6,391 nucleotides of DNA from Bacillota bacterium. GTDB lineage: Bacteria > Bacillota > Clostridia > Lachnospirales > Lachnospiraceae. Positions 5,780-6,391 of this stretch are shown one piece after another (position 1 is the stretch's first letter; each line of letters begins with the position of its first letter). The notes beneath the pieces are model-generated. The model made no database searches. It saw nothing but the letters and a program-made list of their open reading frames with translations, and had not been told where the DNA came from. Made by a program: the position numbers and the translations under genes. Location: positions 1 to 6,391 of the forward strand of contig JAEZJV010000045.1 of NCBI GenBank assembly GCA_023415635.1. Direction: 5' to 3'.

Positions 5780-5881
5780 GGCGGACGCAAGCGAGGTGCG
5801 GCGTTGCACGGCACCTCGCGCAGACACTGTGTGGAGGGTTTCCCGCGGATACCGCGGGAAACCCTCCACACAACGTCCGCC
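5780..5881. repeat. Nested inverted-repeat structure (three-way-junction fold)
   Basis: Outer arms GGCGGACG (5780-5787) and CGTCCGCC (5874-5881) are perfect reverse complements. They enclose two hairpins: GCGAGGTGC (5791-5799) with GCACCTCGC (5811-5819) and an 11-nt loop, then the 45-bp palindrome at 5828-5872. Only 3, 8 and 1 unpaired bases join the helices. The whole unit lies between the divergent promoters of tRNA-Ser and the carbonic anhydrase gene. It may be a structured RNA, a miniature repeat element or a protein-binding site; no T-tract follows, so a simple terminator is unlikely. Confidence 0.55.
5828..5872. repeat. Perfect 45-bp palindrome: 21-bp arms, 3-nt loop
   Basis: The left arm (5828-5848), beginning TGTGTGGAGGG and ending CCCGCGG, is matched base for base by the right arm (5852-5872); the loop is ATA (5849-5851). 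There are no mismatches. It is followed by ACGTCC on the plus strand and by GTCTGC on the minus strand, so neither side has a U-run. Confidence 0.9.
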
Positions 5882-5912
5882 GCGTGGCATCGGACTCGGC
5901 ATGCAGCCACCC

Positions 5913-5941
5913 CTGAGGTCCCAGACGGCGCTCGGTAGCCT
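5913..5941 (+). promoter_or_regulatory. Promoter of the carbonic-anhydrase-like gene, leaderless
   Basis: TAGCCT (5936-5941) is the -10 box, ending 7 nt before GTG 5949. CTGAGG (5913-5918) lies 17 bp upstream and partly matches a -35 box. No Shine-Dalgarno precedes the start. The -10 hexamer is identical to the one before the lipoprotein gene. Confidence 0.5.
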
Positions 5942-5948
5942 GGCGCCC

Positions 5949-6391
5949 GTGACGACGATCCTGCCCTTCGAGGGCCGCACGCCCGAGGTCCACGAGACCG
6001 CCTGGCTCGCCCCCACCGCCGCGCTGATCGGCAAGGTCCGCATCGACGCCGACGCGAGCGTGTGGTTCGGCGCCGTCCTGCGCGGCGACATCGACGAGAT
6101 CGTGCTCGGCCCCGGATCGAACCTCCAGGACAACGTCGTCGTGCACACCGAGGCAGGCTCGCCCGCCGTCGTCGGCGCGAACGTCAGCGTCGGGCACGGC
6201 GCCGTCGTGCATGGCTGCACCATCGAGGACGGCTGCCTCATCGGCATGAACGCGACGGTGCTGACCGACGCCGTCGTCGGCCGCGACTCGCTCGTGGCCG
6301 CGGGCGCCGTCGTCCTCGAGGGCGCCGTGATCCCGCCGCGCTCGCTGGTCGCCGGCGTGCCCGGCAAGGTGCGCCGCGAGCTCACCGACGA
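5949..6391 (+). CDS. Gamma-carbonic-anhydrase-like hexapeptide-repeat protein (partial, 3' end cut)
   Basis: The first 147 residues of a left-handed beta-helix protein of the gamma carbonic anhydrase/YrdA/PaaY group, cytoplasmic trimers that bind metal at subunit interfaces. Hexapeptide repeats run from about residue 20 (APTAALIGKVRIDADASVWFGAVLRGD) to 140 (RSLVAGVPGKVRREL). The three metal-ligand histidines are present: H66 (NVVVHTE), H83 and H88 (VGHGAVVHGC, the family's five-residue spacing). R45, D47, Q60 and D61 match conserved active-site positions. Family length is about 170-180, so some 25-35 residues lie past the edge. GTG 5949 gives the usual N-terminus (TTILPFEGRTPEVHETAWLAP) and fits a leaderless promoter. 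An in-frame ATG at 5901 would add 16 atypical residues across the promoter. Whether it truly hydrates CO2 is not shown; many relatives have other or unknown activity. Confidence 0.93.
   Translation, partial: MTTILPFEGRTPEVHETAWLAPTAALIGKVRIDADASVWFGAVLRGDIDEIVLGPGSNLQDNVVVHTEAGSPAVVGANVSVGHGAVVHGCTIEDGCLIGMNATVLTDAVVGRDSLVAAGAVVLEGAVIPPRSLVAGVPGKVRRELTD

Noticed and set aside
5828..5872. parS site or rho-independent terminator
   Set aside because: The GTTTCCCGCGG halves do not match the parS consensus TGTTTCACGTGAAACA, and no T-tract follows on either strand.
5558..6385. 275-residue minus-strand open frame
   Set aside because: It runs through the tRNA gene and antisense to the carbonic-anhydrase-like gene, with Thr/Ser/Pro-rich low complexity.

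Overview
The window is high-GC DNA (about 70% by eye, with heavily G/C-ended codons) and most likely comes from an actinomycete (Actinomycetota). Supporting signs are the GC-rich coding bias, three start codons placed 6-7 nt after a TAnnnT -10 box (leaderless style), a tRNA gene without encoded CCA, and protein types common in that phylum. I cannot name a genus.

Layout, left to right. (1) 1-~740: one end of an IS256-family insertion sequence, with its transposase on the minus strand and cut by the left window edge. (2) 869-1276: a small predicted lipoprotein of unknown function, plus strand. (3) 1421-2674: a 417-residue protein of unknown function, minus strand. (4) 2675-3194: a 520-bp gene-free region holding a dense cluster of the 7-mer GATGACG/CGTCATC, a perfect 23-bp inverted repeat and a 14-bp palindrome. 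(5) 3195-4644: a two-gene operon of an excisionase-like HTH protein and a tyrosine recombinase. (6) 4724-4782: two tandem hairpins, the second a classic terminator, shared with the convergent NYN gene. (7) 4782-5450: a NYN/DUF88-type (PIN-like) putative ribonuclease with a Cys cluster, of lower GC than its neighbours. (8) 5451-5644: a gene-free strip with a 12-bp-period direct repeat. (9) 5645-5729: tRNA-Ser(GGA), minus strand. (10) 5780-5881: an elaborate nested inverted-repeat structure with a perfect 45-bp hairpin, lying between two divergent promoters. (11) 5949-6391: the start of a gamma-carbonic-anhydrase-like gene that runs off the right edge.

How it fits together: the HTH/integrase pair, the lower-GC NYN gene, the IS and the tRNA whose 3' end faces this block suggest an integrated or decaying mobile element next to tRNA-Ser. 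The tRNA and carbonic anhydrase gene look like conserved chromosome. No second att copy is visible, so the integration site is inference. The two least explained signals are the GATGACG cluster at 2724-2946 and the nested palindromes at 5780-5881.
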